A stretch of 63,540 nucleotides of DNA, from NCBI GenBank assembly GCA_947468665.1, contig CANILH010000008.1:1-63540 (forward strand). Direction: 5' to 3'. The notes beneath the pieces were generated by a model. The model was given only the letters and a program-made list of their open reading frames with translations, had not been told where the DNA came from and did not search any database. Of this stretch, positions 28,782 through 37,904 are shown piece after piece. Position numbers and translations under genes: made by a program. This DNA comes from Oligoflexales bacterium. GTDB taxonomy: Bacteria; Bdellovibrionota_B; Oligoflexia; Oligoflexales; RGVZ01. Within the stretch, counting starts at the first letter, position 1; the number at the start of each line of letters is the position of its first letter.

Positions 28782-29419
28782 GTTATAGTCTTTCAAATAA
28801 AATGAGAGTCGCGGTTTGTGTATCAGGTGGTGGCCGCTCACTGTCAAATCTGATCAAACGGCAGTCAATGAGGCCATTTGAAATCAGTCTTGTTGTCAGC
28901 TCAGGAGCTGATATTGGCGCTAATAAAATCGCCATGGCTGCGGGATTGCCGGTATTTGTAGAGAATTTTTCGGGTAAAAATCAGCTGAGCGCTAAAGGGG
29001 CTCTTTACCGAGAGCTGAAGCGACACAAGATAGATGTTGTCGTGCTTGCCGGTTTTTTAAAACTATTTCCCGTGGATTCTTCCTGGACGGGGAAAATAAT
29101 AAATATACATCCGGCACTTTTGCCTAAATTTGGCGGCAAGGGCATGTTCGGTTTAAATGTGCATAACGCCGTTATCGCCGCTGGCGAGGCCGTCTCGGGC
29201 GCGACAGTGCATTTTGTCAGTGAGCGGTATGATGAAGGAGCAGTCATTGCCCAGACTCTTGTGGACATACCGCAAGGTGACTCGCCGGACTCACTGGCCA
29301 AACGCGTCTTTGATGCTGAATGTGATTTGTTGCCCTGGGTTTTGAGTGAGATGGCTTCGGGCGCTTTGCCCCAACAAAATAATATTGCCATTTTCAGCAA
29401 AGCAGGGGAATTGGAATGA
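28778..29419 (+). CDS. purN: Phosphoribosylglycinamide formyltransferase
   Basis: A 213-residue enzyme of purine synthesis that transfers a formyl group from 10-formyltetrahydrofolate to GAR. It shows MRVAVCVSGGGRSLSNLI, VVLAGFLKLFP, the catalytic INIHPALLPKFGGKGMFG and VSGATVHFVSERYDEG. The start is uncertain: TTG 28778 overlaps the fmt stop, with GGGGG upstream, while ATG 28802 gives a canonical MRVAV start but no clear ribosome site. Either way fmt and purN appear co-translated. Its stop shares ATGA with ispA. Confidence 0.93.
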   Translation: MSYSLSNKMRVAVCVSGGGRSLSNLIKRQSMRPFEISLVVSSGADIGANKIAMAAGLPVFVENFSGKNQLSAKGALYRELKRHKIDVVVLAGFLKLFPVDSSWTGKIINIHPALLPKFGGKGMFGLNVHNAVIAAGEAVSGATVHFVSERYDEGAVIAQTLVDIPQGDSPDSLAKRVFDAECDLLPWVLSEMASGALPQQNNIAIFSKAGELE

Positions 29420-30303
29420 CCCGCGACAGTACCGACGCGATGGATATGTTCGCGCATGTATTTGATAATTTTGTCGCCTCCGCCTGGCATGATCGGCAGT
29501 CAAAACTTCACAATGCGATAAGGTATTGCCTTGAGGGAGATGGTAAGCGTGTTCGGGCGAGGCTGGCGCTCATGGTGTGCGCGTCCTATGGGCAAGATCC
29601 CCGTAGGGCTTTGTCTGCCGGAGCGGCCGTGGAGATGGTCCATGCCTATAGCCTGGCTCATGATGATTTACCGTGTATGGATAATGATGATTATCGCAGG
29701 GGTCGGCCGTCACTTCATAAGGCATTTGATGAGGTTACCGCATTGTTGGCAGGTGACGCAATTTTGACTGACGCGATGCGGGTTGTCGCGGACGCGGAGT
29801 TTTTTCCCGATGGAGCCTTTGTCAACGATGGTGAGAAAATCCGGCTCGTCCGCGAGTTGTCGCTCGCTGCCGGCGGTCACGGTATGGTTCTTGGACAAGA
29901 TCTCGATATGTTTTGGACCGGGCGCGGACATTGCGATAAGGGGACGCTTGATAGAATTCATAAGTGTAAAACCGGCGCCCTTATTGGCGGTGCTTGCGCG
30001 ATGGGAGCCATTTCAGGGGGCGCACCGAGTGAGCATGTGACACGGTGGAGGCGTTTTGGGGTTCTTGTTGGTCTTGCCTTCCAGGCGATTGATGACATCC
30101 TGGATATCCATGAAATGACAGGAAAAACAAAAGGTAAGGACCACGACCAGGGAAAGTTAACATACCTGTCTCTTCATGGTTGTGAAGAAGTTCAAAGCAT
30201 GGTTCATGCTTATACAGAGGAAGCGGTGGGTTTAATACCCGCCGGTTTGGATGCAGACGTGGTAGTTTCCTACGTAAGGGAATTGATCGGTAGAAAGAAG
30301 TAA
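29416..30303 (+). CDS. ispA: Polyprenyl synthetase (farnesyl/geranylgeranyl diphosphate synthase)
   Basis: A 295-residue prenyltransferase that condenses isopentenyl diphosphate onto allylic diphosphates. The first Asp-rich motif is DDLPCMDND (about 80-88), the second DDILD (about 225), and the substrate motif is GDGKRVRARL. The bulky residues before the first motif (AYSLAHDD) suggest a short-chain product, farnesyl or geranylgeranyl diphosphate; the exact chain length cannot be fixed. It overlaps purN by 4 bases and is followed by two unknown genes. Confidence 0.88.
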   Translation: MTRDSTDAMDMFAHVFDNFVASAWHDRQSKLHNAIRYCLEGDGKRVRARLALMVCASYGQDPRRALSAGAAVEMVHAYSLAHDDLPCMDNDDYRRGRPSLHKAFDEVTALLAGDAILTDAMRVVADAEFFPDGAFVNDGEKIRLVRELSLAAGGHGMVLGQDLDMFWTGRGHCDKGTLDRIHKCKTGALIGGACAMGAISGGAPSEHVTRWRRFGVLVGLAFQAIDDILDIHEMTGKTKGKDHDQGKLTYLSLHGCEEVQSMVHAYTEEAVGLIPAGLDADVVVSYVRELIGRKK

Positions 30304-30326
30304 AACGCTTTGGGGGAGTCAAACTC

Positions 30327-30644
30327 ATGAGTCATTCAGGTACAGCAATCGCGGCATCGCCAACTAATGGATGGAAGCTTACTGAGGAGAATTTTGCGCA
30401 CTCAATTCTCCAGTTCCGGGATAGGCAGGCAGGTGTAAGCGTGGTTTATGACCCGGATGTGGATTCCTACTCCTATAACTCCTACTGCCTCGAGGTAAAG
30501 CTTTTGAAAGAACTATTCACCTGTGAGTATGAATTCTTGGAGGATGCGTTGGCCGTAATTAATGACGAGTTCGGCCAGTGGGAGATGGTGGACCTTTCGG
30601 CGAAACAAGGGTGTGGGTCATGCGTGGCAAAGGCAGCGCATTGA
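30327..30644 (+). CDS. Small conserved-looking protein with C-terminal CGSC
   Basis: A 105-residue soluble protein I do not recognise. It contains a Tyr/Ser-rich patch DPDVDSYSYNSYCLEVKLL, an acidic helix and a C-terminal Cys-Gly-Ser-Cys, which could be a redox or metal site. There is no signal peptide. It begins 23 bases after ispA with GGGGGAG upstream. Its TGA shares one base with the ATG of the next gene, so the two are probably co-translated. Confidence 0.55.
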   Translation: MSHSGTAIAASPTNGWKLTEENFAHSILQFRDRQAGVSVVYDPDVDSYSYNSYCLEVKLLKELFTCEYEFLEDALAVINDEFGQWEMVDLSAKQGCGSCVAKAAH

Positions 30645-31705
30645 TGACTCGATTAATAAGACTGCTGCAGGCTCTTTATTTATTTTCTGCGCCCACCATG
30701 GTGTGTGCTGAGGTTCTGGTTCCGGCGAAGTTCAGTGATCAAAGCCCAAGAGAGGATATTCGCAAAAAGATATTCCCAGAAGGCACTCCAGATAAGGCCT
30801 GTAAAATTATCTCTAAAGACCCATCCGGTGTTGTCGAGGTGGATCCCGGACTGACAAACGCGCTCCAGAGTTTGATCAAAGGGATCAACTCGTCTGACGA
30901 CAAAGCTCTTTTGCCGCTATTTCATCCGCAGATAAAAGTTAAATCAGCTCAAGTTAAAGTCGCCTTGATATCCATCCAGAAAATATCGGGCAGTAAGCCA
31001 GACGCGACACTGTTTCGCGCTTACGGAATAAATAATATTTCCGGCGACAGTGGCGCTGTTCATTGCGCTGAGGATGGTTTGCTGCTTCATCCCTTATATG
31101 GCCATCCGTTGCAGGCGGGTGTCTGGATTCAGGCCATGGGTCAGGACGAGGTGACGAGAGTCTATGTAATTTTAATCCCTTCAAAGGAGAAATGGCTGAT
31201 TGGAGCCTGGCATGTTCAGCAGTGGACTCACGCCGGAAAGGATTATACCGCGTGGCGTGAGGAGGCTGAGGGTCTCGCATCGAGGAAAGAGGATCTTGCC
31301 GCATGGCTTTATTTTGATATTACGACGAAGTTGATGGACGGCGGTAAATTTATCATATTCCCGGTGGCGGAGGATATTGCAGCCGAACGCGCGAAGGTAC
31401 TGAATGGCAAAGTCATTCTGGATCTCTTTGCGGCGAAGCTTCCTGGGGAGAAGCTAGTATACGCAAGCAGCCTCTTTTCCCGTAAGGGAGCCTCGATTTT
31501 ACTTCGATTCGGAATTCCCGGTGAATGGTCAGCCAATGCTATTATGGAGCATTGCCGCGCTAAATATAAGCACCTTAGTCAGGAATCCTGGATGAAATCA
31601 GTGGCGGGAATTCGTTGCGATTATGTGCTGCCTAAAGAGTCCACACAAAAAGAAGGTGCTTTGGGAGGCATTTTCGTTGACCAGGCGTCATTGGGCGCCA
31701 AGTGA
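30644..31705 (+). CDS. Exported protein of unknown function
   Basis: A 353-residue protein starting at ATG 30644 (TGATG overlap with the previous gene). A hydrophobic signal segment LIRLLQALYLF ends near MVCAEV. The mature part has no motif I recognise; it holds several tryptophans, a LIGAWHVQQWTHAGKDY segment near 200 and two or three cysteines. The earlier in-frame start at 30578 would place the signal peptide internally and is unlikely. It ends the ispA-linked run and faces the DUF423 gene. Confidence 0.6.
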   Translation: MTRLIRLLQALYLFSAPTMVCAEVLVPAKFSDQSPREDIRKKIFPEGTPDKACKIISKDPSGVVEVDPGLTNALQSLIKGINSSDDKALLPLFHPQIKVKSAQVKVALISIQKISGSKPDATLFRAYGINNISGDSGAVHCAEDGLLLHPLYGHPLQAGVWIQAMGQDEVTRVYVILIPSKEKWLIGAWHVQQWTHAGKDYTAWREEAEGLASRKEDLAAWLYFDITTKLMDGGKFIIFPVAEDIAAERAKVLNGKVILDLFAAKLPGEKLVYASSLFSRKGASILLRFGIPGEWSANAIMEHCRAKYKHLSQESWMKSVAGIRCDYVLPKESTQKEGALGGIFVDQASLGAK

Positions 31706-31732
31706 ATAGCCTTTAATATCAGAGTTTTAACG

Positions 31733-32119
31733 TCAGGCCCAATGAGCGCTCATCGCAGCCCATGCTGCCAAAAGCCATGCCGCGATCATGAGAGCTCCAC
31801 CAATGGGTGTTAGGGCTCCAAGCCACCTGATGCCACTCCAGACGATTCCGTAAAGCGAACCAGAGAAGATTAAAATACCAAACGTCATCGCGAAAGCTGC
31901 GATTTTAAGGGCCATCCCGTCAAGCCGGCTCATTAACAGCGCAAGAAGAACAAGACCCATGCTCTGTGACGTTAGATATTTAGTCGCGGTCTCAAAAATC
32001 GCCTGATCATCAGGCGTCAATCGTCCCTTTAAAGCGTGCGCGCCAAAGGCGCCAACGCCGATTGAAAGAGCCGATAAAATCGAACCTACGGCAAACCACC
32101 AAGTCCACATACAGGACAT
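31733..32119 (-). CDS. DUF423 (YgdD) family inner-membrane protein
   Basis: A 128-residue protein with four predicted membrane spans and the DUF423 hallmarks: SIGVGAFGAHALKGRL near the N-terminus, ATKYLTSQSMGLVLLAL, and FSGSLYGIVWSG-type and LTPIGGALMIAAWLL segments. The family is widespread and of unknown function. It lies 38 bases before the MotE-like gene's stop region on the same strand, at the end of the flagellar run, but may be independent. Confidence 0.88.
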   Translation of the reverse strand: MSCMWTWWFAVGSILSALSIGVGAFGAHALKGRLTPDDQAIFETATKYLTSQSMGLVLLALLMSRLDGMALKIAAFAMTFGILIFSGSLYGIVWSGIRWLGALTPIGGALMIAAWLLAAWAAMSAHWA

Positions 32120-32157
32120 CTCCTAGAAATGGAGCTCCCCAAAACAGCGGCGGAGCC

Positions 32158-33027
32158 TTATTTTTTCGCGGCCTCAGGCGCGGCCTCAGGCTTGGAGGGC
32201 TCAGCGACAGAAGCTGTCGGCATTCCCTTGCAATCCTGAAACTCCTTACGCAGGCTCTCGTTGAGCTCCTTCAATATATCATACTCTTTGGCGCTTTTTA
32301 CGCGAGCGAAGTATTCGGTCAGCTCGACATTTTTCTCTGGGCTCATGTTCTCTAGAATTGTCGTAACCTGCTTCTGTTTTAACTTTTTGAATAAAATAAC
32401 CGTTAAATCTTTGTCTAGTTTTTCAAAAGCAGAGGCCGCTTTTTTTGGTTCCATTTTATCAAATAACTCGGCGATCTTATCTACGCGCTCGCCCTTCAGG
32501 TCTTTTTCCTGTTGGAGCGTTTTCGCGATAAATTTTCTCTCATCTTCGAGTTTCCCAAGTTTGTCATCAATTGACTTCTCGAGAGCCTTGAGCTGGCTCT
32601 CGCGTTTCCCGAGCTGCGCGGTCCGCTCATCGACCTGCCGCTCTTTACGCTCAGCCATATCCATGTATTTGCCGATTTCCTCTTTTTGAACCGTCTTCGC
32701 GTTTAATTTTGGAAGGGAGAACAGGTCGGACAGGAAGCTTCGGCGAGTCCCGTCAACGATCTTTCCATTTTCGCTCTCAGCCGCGGCTACAGCGTCTTGT
32801 GGGGCAGCGGATTTCGCAACTTCGGGTTTAGCTGCCGCGCTGACGGCATCCCCACCAGGTTTTTTGTCAGCGATGGTATTCTTTTCACTGCCGGCGGCGG
32901 ACTCGCTCTCGGCCGCACGCAGAGGCAAGTCTCCGATGCGAATCCAACCTTGATGTAACGCGAGGGCTCCTACGATCAAAAGCATTTTCACCCCGAGCAG
33001 GGATTTTAGAAATGAGCTTTGTGGCAT
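32158..33027 (-). CDS. motE: MotE-like flagellar chaperone (MgtE-N domain)
   Basis: A 289-residue protein with an N-terminal membrane span (about 8-26), an Ala/Glu-rich linker and a long coiled coil (about 120-190). A C-terminal MgtE-N-like helical domain follows: IAELFDKMEPKKAASAFEKL and ILENMSPEKNVELTEYF. MotE proteins chaperone MotC or flagellar components in the periplasm; here it follows fliJ by 30 bases. Start ATG 33027 is preceded by AAAGGAG at 8 bases; the upstream GTG is weaker. FliK-like function is an alternative but the domain order favours MotE. Confidence 0.75.
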   Translation of the reverse strand: MPQSSFLKSLLGVKMLLIVGALALHQGWIRIGDLPLRAAESESAAGSEKNTIADKKPGGDAVSAAAKPEVAKSAAPQDAVAAAESENGKIVDGTRRSFLSDLFSLPKLNAKTVQKEEIGKYMDMAERKERQVDERTAQLGKRESQLKALEKSIDDKLGKLEDERKFIAKTLQQEKDLKGERVDKIAELFDKMEPKKAASAFEKLDKDLTVILFKKLKQKQVTTILENMSPEKNVELTEYFARVKSAKEYDILKELNESLRKEFQDCKGMPTASVAEPSKPEAAPEAAKK

Positions 33028-33057
33028 GACGTGCACTCCTTTTTGGGTCAGCTATGA

Positions 33058-33501
33058 CTAGCGCGCGAATTTGCGGATGGAATGATCGTCCATCTCTTTT
33101 TGTTCGCGGCGTTTGATTTCTTTACCAGCCTCAACATTGTATTTGTTTTGCAGGGTTTTAATGGCTTCAAGATCGCGGTGTGCCTGGCTCATTACGTCAA
33201 TCTGCTCTTTCTCCGCGCGTTCTAGCTCGACGACCGCCTGGTAAAGTCTCATCCATTGACTTTTGACGCTGTCCAGCCCGCCTTCCAAAGCTTCCAGCAT
33301 CAGGCGGTTGGAGGTTCCGCGCTCCTCATTCAGCCTAGTGACCCCAGCCATGTACTCAGTCTGCTTTGCACGCATCGCCGCGGCGGTTTCAATTCTTTTT
33401 TGACGCACGACATTCAGCGACTCAGATTCCCGGTCGAATTTTGCCTGACGATCCTCAATGACTGGATCAAGCCGGTTAGCTTTCTTTTCTAATTGCAGCA
33501 T
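33058..33501 (-). CDS. fliJ: Flagellar export chaperone FliJ
   Basis: A 147-residue, almost wholly coiled-coil protein rich in Glu, Lys, Arg and Gln, the size and character of FliJ, which bridges the FliI ATPase ring to the export gate. Sequence conservation in FliJ is low, so the call relies on its place immediately after fliI (26-base gap) and on the coiled-coil pattern (VVRQKRIETAAAMRAKQ, VVELERAEKEQIDVM). No other motif is present. Confidence 0.8.
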   Translation of the reverse strand: MLQLEKKANRLDPVIEDRQAKFDRESESLNVVRQKRIETAAAMRAKQTEYMAGVTRLNEERGTSNRLMLEALEGGLDSVKSQWMRLYQAVVELERAEKEQIDVMSQAHRDLEAIKTLQNKYNVEAGKEIKRREQKEMDDHSIRKFAR

Positions 33502-33527
33502 CTTCTACCCGCTATATCGTTAAGAGT

Positions 33528-34904
33528 TCACCCCTGAATATTTCCCTCATCAGGATCGAAACGATGCCCGCTGTCTAATAGCGCCGAGAGTCGTTCCATT
33601 GATTTTTCAAATGTCGAAAGTTCTGTTCGCTCCTGACGAAGAAATTTTTCTATGGCGGGCATCAATCGGATGGCCTCGTCAAGAGGCGGGTTCGTTCCAG
33701 CCTGATAGCTCCCAATCTGGACATAGTCAAAATTCTCCTGATAGACACCAAGAAGCATTTTTATGTGGGCCGCGATGTCCTGGTGTCCTCTGTCGGTGAT
33801 ATCGTGCATCACCCGGCTGGTGGATGATGTGATCTCAATTGCCGGGAAATGGTGCCGGGCCGCCAGCTGCCTGGAAAGAACGACATGGCCATCTAGTATC
33901 CCGCGAGCCGCGTCAGCGATAGGCTCGTTGAAGTCGTCGCCATCTACCAACACGGTGTAAATCCCAGAGATCGAACCTCGGGGCTGCGGTCCGCAGCGCT
34001 CGAGTAATTTTGGCAAAAGAGAGAATACCGATGGTGGGTAGCCCTTTGTTGTCGGTGGTTCTCCCACCGCGAGACCAATTTCGCGTTGCGCCATGGCAAC
34101 CCTTGTGAGGGAATCCATCATCATCAGAACCTTTTTGTCACGGGCCGCGAAGTGTTCGGCGATGGCTGTAACGACACGGGCGCCGCGGATGCGAAGTAGT
34201 GGTGATTGGTCGCCGGTAACGACGACGACGACGCTTCGGGCCAGACCCTCAGGCCCCAAGTCTCTCTCGATGAACTCACGAACCTCCCGACCTCGTTCGC
34301 CGATCAGGCCAATGACGTTGATGTCCGCGTCAGACCCTTGCGCCATCATGCCTAGCATAACGGACTTTCCGACACCCGAACCAGCCAGGATGCCTATGCG
34401 CTGTCCTTCGCCGAAGGTGAGAAGCCCGTCAATAGCGCGAATACCCAGACCAAAAGGTTTTGAAACCCGGTTGCGGGTCATGGGATTTGGCGCGTCTCGC
34501 TCAAGTGGACAATTAATATCAGCCATTGAACTATCTAAAGGCGGTCCAAACAATGGTTGCATCATGGGATCTATGACGCGCCCAAGAAGGTGATCTCCGA
34601 CAGCTATTTGATTCAGCACCCGCATGCTCTTAACAGGGCTGCCAGGTGACACGCCTTGTACCGACGAGTAGGGAATCAGAAGCGCTCGCTCGTTTCTGAA
34701 ACCAGCAACTTCGGCTAAAATGTGTCCGCCGGGCACTGGCGCAGAAATGGCGACAATGCTACCTATGGGCGCTCCTGGTAAGATGGCCTCGATGACTGTT
34801 CCGACAATGTCACAAACGCGGCCCTGCGGATCCCAGTCAATGGATGACATAGCTCCCCGCAAAATAGCGCGGTCGAAGCTTCGAATGATTGATCCTTCTG
34901 ACAT
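33528..34904 (-). CDS. fliI: Flagellum-specific ATPase FliI
   Basis: A 458-residue cytosolic ATPase of the type III export apparatus. It has Walker A GILAGSGVGKSVMLG (about 180), the VVVVVTGDQSPLLR segment, Walker B VLMMMDSLTRVAMAQREIG, and GEPPTTKGYPPSVFSLLPKL, all diagnostic of FliI. Length fits the family (about 440-460). The start is supported by GAGG before ATG. It follows fliH and precedes fliJ, the standard order. Confidence 0.96.
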   Translation of the reverse strand: MSEGSIIRSFDRAILRGAMSSIDWDPQGRVCDIVGTVIEAILPGAPIGSIVAISAPVPGGHILAEVAGFRNERALLIPYSSVQGVSPGSPVKSMRVLNQIAVGDHLLGRVIDPMMQPLFGPPLDSSMADINCPLERDAPNPMTRNRVSKPFGLGIRAIDGLLTFGEGQRIGILAGSGVGKSVMLGMMAQGSDADINVIGLIGERGREVREFIERDLGPEGLARSVVVVVTGDQSPLLRIRGARVVTAIAEHFAARDKKVLMMMDSLTRVAMAQREIGLAVGEPPTTKGYPPSVFSLLPKLLERCGPQPRGSISGIYTVLVDGDDFNEPIADAARGILDGHVVLSRQLAARHHFPAIEITSSTSRVMHDITDRGHQDIAAHIKMLLGVYQENFDYVQIGSYQAGTNPPLDEAIRLMPAIEKFLRQERTELSTFEKSMERLSALLDSGHRFDPDEGNIQG

Positions 34905-34954
34905 GTAGCCTCGATATTTCTTTTGCTGCGCGCGGGTTAATTAGTCGGGGCGGA

Positions 34955-36223
34955 TCAAATTGCCTTTTTCTGGTCAAAGAGATCTATATCAACTTTTTCA
35001 AGCAACTGGCTTACCAGCTTTTTTGCGTTTACGTCGACTACGCTCAAGGAGCTTTCGACGCGAAAATCTCCAGGAGGAATGCCCTGGTCTTTGACGAGGT
35101 AAGGTTCTAGTTCGTTAATCCCGAGATCGTGTACCTTTTGCCAAGTTTCTGGATTCATCCGGACCTTGAAATCATTGGGGGCCACTGTATCTTTGATCAC
35201 TCTTTGGATCATGTTCGCGTAAGCCTCTGGCTTAATACTGAATTCACGGCCGAGCAATGCTTCGCCGATGGCCTGGCTTAGTTCGTAAAAATTCTTTTGT
35301 ACGTTATCGAGAATCACTCCTTTTAACGACTCGAACTCGTGTAATATCTCGCCGACTTTGGTGAATACCTGCGAGGCGTTTTTTTGTCCGCTGAGCAGCC
35401 CTTTTTCCTCGCCTTCACGAAACCCACTTTGAAATCCCTCAGCTCGTGCCTCTGAGCGAAGTTCCTCAAGTAACTGCTCGTTTTGTTTTGCGAGTTGCTG
35501 CTTTCCCTTCCAGGACTCGATGGCTTTGTCTTCAGCGGCGATGGGGTCCTGACCGCTTTCAGTGGGTAGAGGCGTGAATGAGTTATCTCCTTCGGCTGTC
35601 TCAGGGTCTGATACGGACGACTGCGGCGCCTTTGCCGCAGGTGGTGTAAATGCCTTGGTTATCGCGCTGGCCATGTCGGACTCGTTCATGGATAGGACTT
35701 TCCCATCCTGCTCCGGCGCTCTCACGGAATCCGGCGGGGTCGCGTGCGCCACCATGATTTGATCCGCAGCTGAAGCTGGCGGGTTGGTTTCGGACGCGGG
35801 CTGCTGGGTGTTCAATTCGCTTGAGGTGTCGGGTTTTGGGCCGGTTTGTCGTCTATTGCGCGCCACTGCGGCAAAGTCGATTTCATCCTCATCATCAAAT
35901 CCCAGGGCCCTCCTTTTACTGTTAAGCCTCTCGTTATGCCAATCCGCCGTGAAGTCCGCCGGAAAAATAACGCCAAGCTGCTGCTGGCTAGAATCCTGTA
36001 TCCGCTGGTTCATAGTCTGATGATTTTTGATAATGCCGTTCAGTTTATTGGGGTCATGAAATCTCGCGTGAATGATACTTCGCCCAGGATTATCAAAGCT
36101 AACCAACTCATGAGTACAGATTTCCTCAAAGTTGAAGTCGACCATCGAGCAAGCTGAGAGAATCTTGCTGTTCTTCTTCAGAAACCGCCCCTGCTTTTTT
36201 TGTCCATCGGTGTTAATAGCCAT
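34955..36223 (-). CDS. fliH: FliH-like export regulator with long N-terminal extension
   Basis: A 422-residue protein, nearly twice the length of typical FliH (about 230). The C-terminal 200 residues look like FliH: a helix ELRSEARAEGFQSGFREGEEKG with GxxxG-type spacing, then FYELSQAIGEALLGREF and a C-terminal domain that would bind FliI. The first 220 residues are partly structured (FEEICTHELVSF, SIIHARFHDPNK) and partly low-complexity Pro/Ala/Ser. That region matches nothing I know. It directly follows fliF (15-base gap) where fliG is normally found. Confidence 0.8.
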   Translation of the reverse strand: MAINTDGQKKQGRFLKKNSKILSACSMVDFNFEEICTHELVSFDNPGRSIIHARFHDPNKLNGIIKNHQTMNQRIQDSSQQQLGVIFPADFTADWHNERLNSKRRALGFDDEDEIDFAAVARNRRQTGPKPDTSSELNTQQPASETNPPASAADQIMVAHATPPDSVRAPEQDGKVLSMNESDMASAITKAFTPPAAKAPQSSVSDPETAEGDNSFTPLPTESGQDPIAAEDKAIESWKGKQQLAKQNEQLLEELRSEARAEGFQSGFREGEEKGLLSGQKNASQVFTKVGEILHEFESLKGVILDNVQKNFYELSQAIGEALLGREFSIKPEAYANMIQRVIKDTVAPNDFKVRMNPETWQKVHDLGINELEPYLVKDQGIPPGDFRVESSLSVVDVNAKKLVSQLLEKVDIDLFDQKKAI

Positions 36224-36238
36224 CTTTAGTCCTCAGTA

Positions 36239-37858
36239 TTAACTTGCGCTTTGGTGTGGGTTCAGAAGCATGCGCAGTGCTTCGGTTGTGCGCTTAGGCT
36301 CGTTTTTAGCCAGGTACATAATTTGCTCGCGCGGTGAGAGCTTCTCAAATGGTACATCTTCTTTGACCTGAATGCTGTCGCCAGCGCCCATATCAAGCTC
36401 AGGCCTGTATTCTTCCGCAAGAGTTTGCTCGGCACGTCTTTCTGGGTCATAAGACAGCCAGCGAAAGTAAGGTCTCACGACGAACATGAAGAATAGAACA
36501 AGAGAAAACGCTACGGCGCCGGACAGCACAAGAGTCGAGATGTATTCACGATTTTCCTTCTTAACCTCGTTGATGGCCTGGGATTGGTTTGGATCCATCT
36601 GGAACATCATATTGGTAACGGTAACCTCGTCCCGGCCTTGCTGGAAGCCGATCGCTTTATGGACAATCTCCTCAATCTGCTTCATCTCCTCGGCCGAGCG
36701 CGGATCGAATACGGGTTTTGATCCGTCCACGGGGAATTCTTGTCTGCCATCCACCAAAACCGCCGCACTGATGCGCTTGATGTTCCCAACCGGCAAGGTT
36801 TTTTTCGCGATTGTTTTAGAGACATCGTAATTGATAAGCTCGCTTTCCTGTTTATTTTGAGCCTTTGATGTCGTCAGCTGTAGTTGCTCCTGTTCGCCAG
36901 GAATATTGGATTTGCTTCCCGGGATGCCGGTGGGGTTGAGGCCGTTACCCTCCATGGAGGCACCCTGCGTGGTTTTCGAGACTACTGCGACTTTCTCCGG
37001 ATCTACCTCGCTAATAGTTTGTTCTTCCTGTGTGAAATCTACTGATACGTCTACTTTCGCCTCAACACGATCAGCTCCCGCGATACGTCCAACCAAGCCA
37101 CGAATTTTGGACTCCAGATCCTTCTCTACTGATAGTTTATAGGACTGCATTTCCTTGGTCATTTTAGAGGCAAAATCCTCGCTCTCGATCTTGGTCAGCA
37201 TCTGACCTTCGTGATCGATAATGGTAACGTTATTTGGTTTAAGTCCCTCGACAGACCTGCAAATCAGATGCTGTATACCCTTTATCTGCCGGTCATTGAG
37301 GGTAATGTTTCGTTTCGTTTTGATATAGATCGCCGCCGTCGGCTCTTTCTGTTCTTCGACAAATAAGCTCTGCCGTGGGTTCACAATGTGCACCCTTGCT
37401 GACGAAATTCCATCAATAGACGTGATTGTCCGCGACAGCTCTCCCTGGATCGCACGCAAGCGATGGATGTTTTGCTCAAACTCCGTGCGAGTAAAGTCCT
37501 GGGAATCAAATTTTTCCCATCCGACTATGCCGTGACTTGGCAGCCCTTCTTGAGCGAGCTGCATGCGAAGTTTCGCCGCCCGTTCGACCGGCACTTTGAT
37601 GCCTTTGCTGTCAATATCGTATTCGGTGAAATTTTGGCGTTTAAACTCAGTCAAAATAGACTGAGTGTCCTCGGCGGAGACATCAGTGAAAATATATTCA
37701 AAGGGACTATCGTTTCTGATAAAAAATACGCTGAGCATGCCCGCGGAAATCAACGCGAGGACTCCACCCAGGGTTATTTTTCTTGTGATGCTAAGGCTTA
37801 CCCAAAAAGATTGTACCTGGGTGCCGAACTTTTTGAGAAACGCCGTGTAGTTATTCAA
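36239..37858 (-). CDS. fliF: Flagellar M-ring protein FliF
   Basis: A 539-residue MS-ring protein with two membrane spans (about 28-47 and 440-465) around a periplasmic ring-building domain. Diagnostic segments are EFKRQNFTEYDID, AQEGLPSHGIVGWEKFD, TEFEQNIHRLRAIQGELSRTI (split) and ARVHIVNPRQSLF. The cytosolic tail SPREQIMYLAKNEPKRTTEAL resembles the FliG-binding helices. The start is TTG, supported by AGGAG six bases upstream. The Gly/Asn/Pro-rich loop near 310-330 is common in the family. Confidence 0.95.
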   Translation of the reverse strand: MNNYTAFLKKFGTQVQSFWVSLSITRKITLGGVLALISAGMLSVFFIRNDSPFEYIFTDVSAEDTQSILTEFKRQNFTEYDIDSKGIKVPVERAAKLRMQLAQEGLPSHGIVGWEKFDSQDFTRTEFEQNIHRLRAIQGELSRTITSIDGISSARVHIVNPRQSLFVEEQKEPTAAIYIKTKRNITLNDRQIKGIQHLICRSVEGLKPNNVTIIDHEGQMLTKIESEDFASKMTKEMQSYKLSVEKDLESKIRGLVGRIAGADRVEAKVDVSVDFTQEEQTISEVDPEKVAVVSKTTQGASMEGNGLNPTGIPGSKSNIPGEQEQLQLTTSKAQNKQESELINYDVSKTIAKKTLPVGNIKRISAAVLVDGRQEFPVDGSKPVFDPRSAEEMKQIEEIVHKAIGFQQGRDEVTVTNMMFQMDPNQSQAINEVKKENREYISTLVLSGAVAFSLVLFFMFVVRPYFRWLSYDPERRAEQTLAEEYRPELDMGAGDSIQVKEDVPFEKLSPREQIMYLAKNEPKRTTEALRMLLNPHQSAS

Positions 37859-37904
37859 TCTGTGCTCCTGGTTTTTACCTAAGGTGATTTAGTCTCCAGA
37901 CTCA

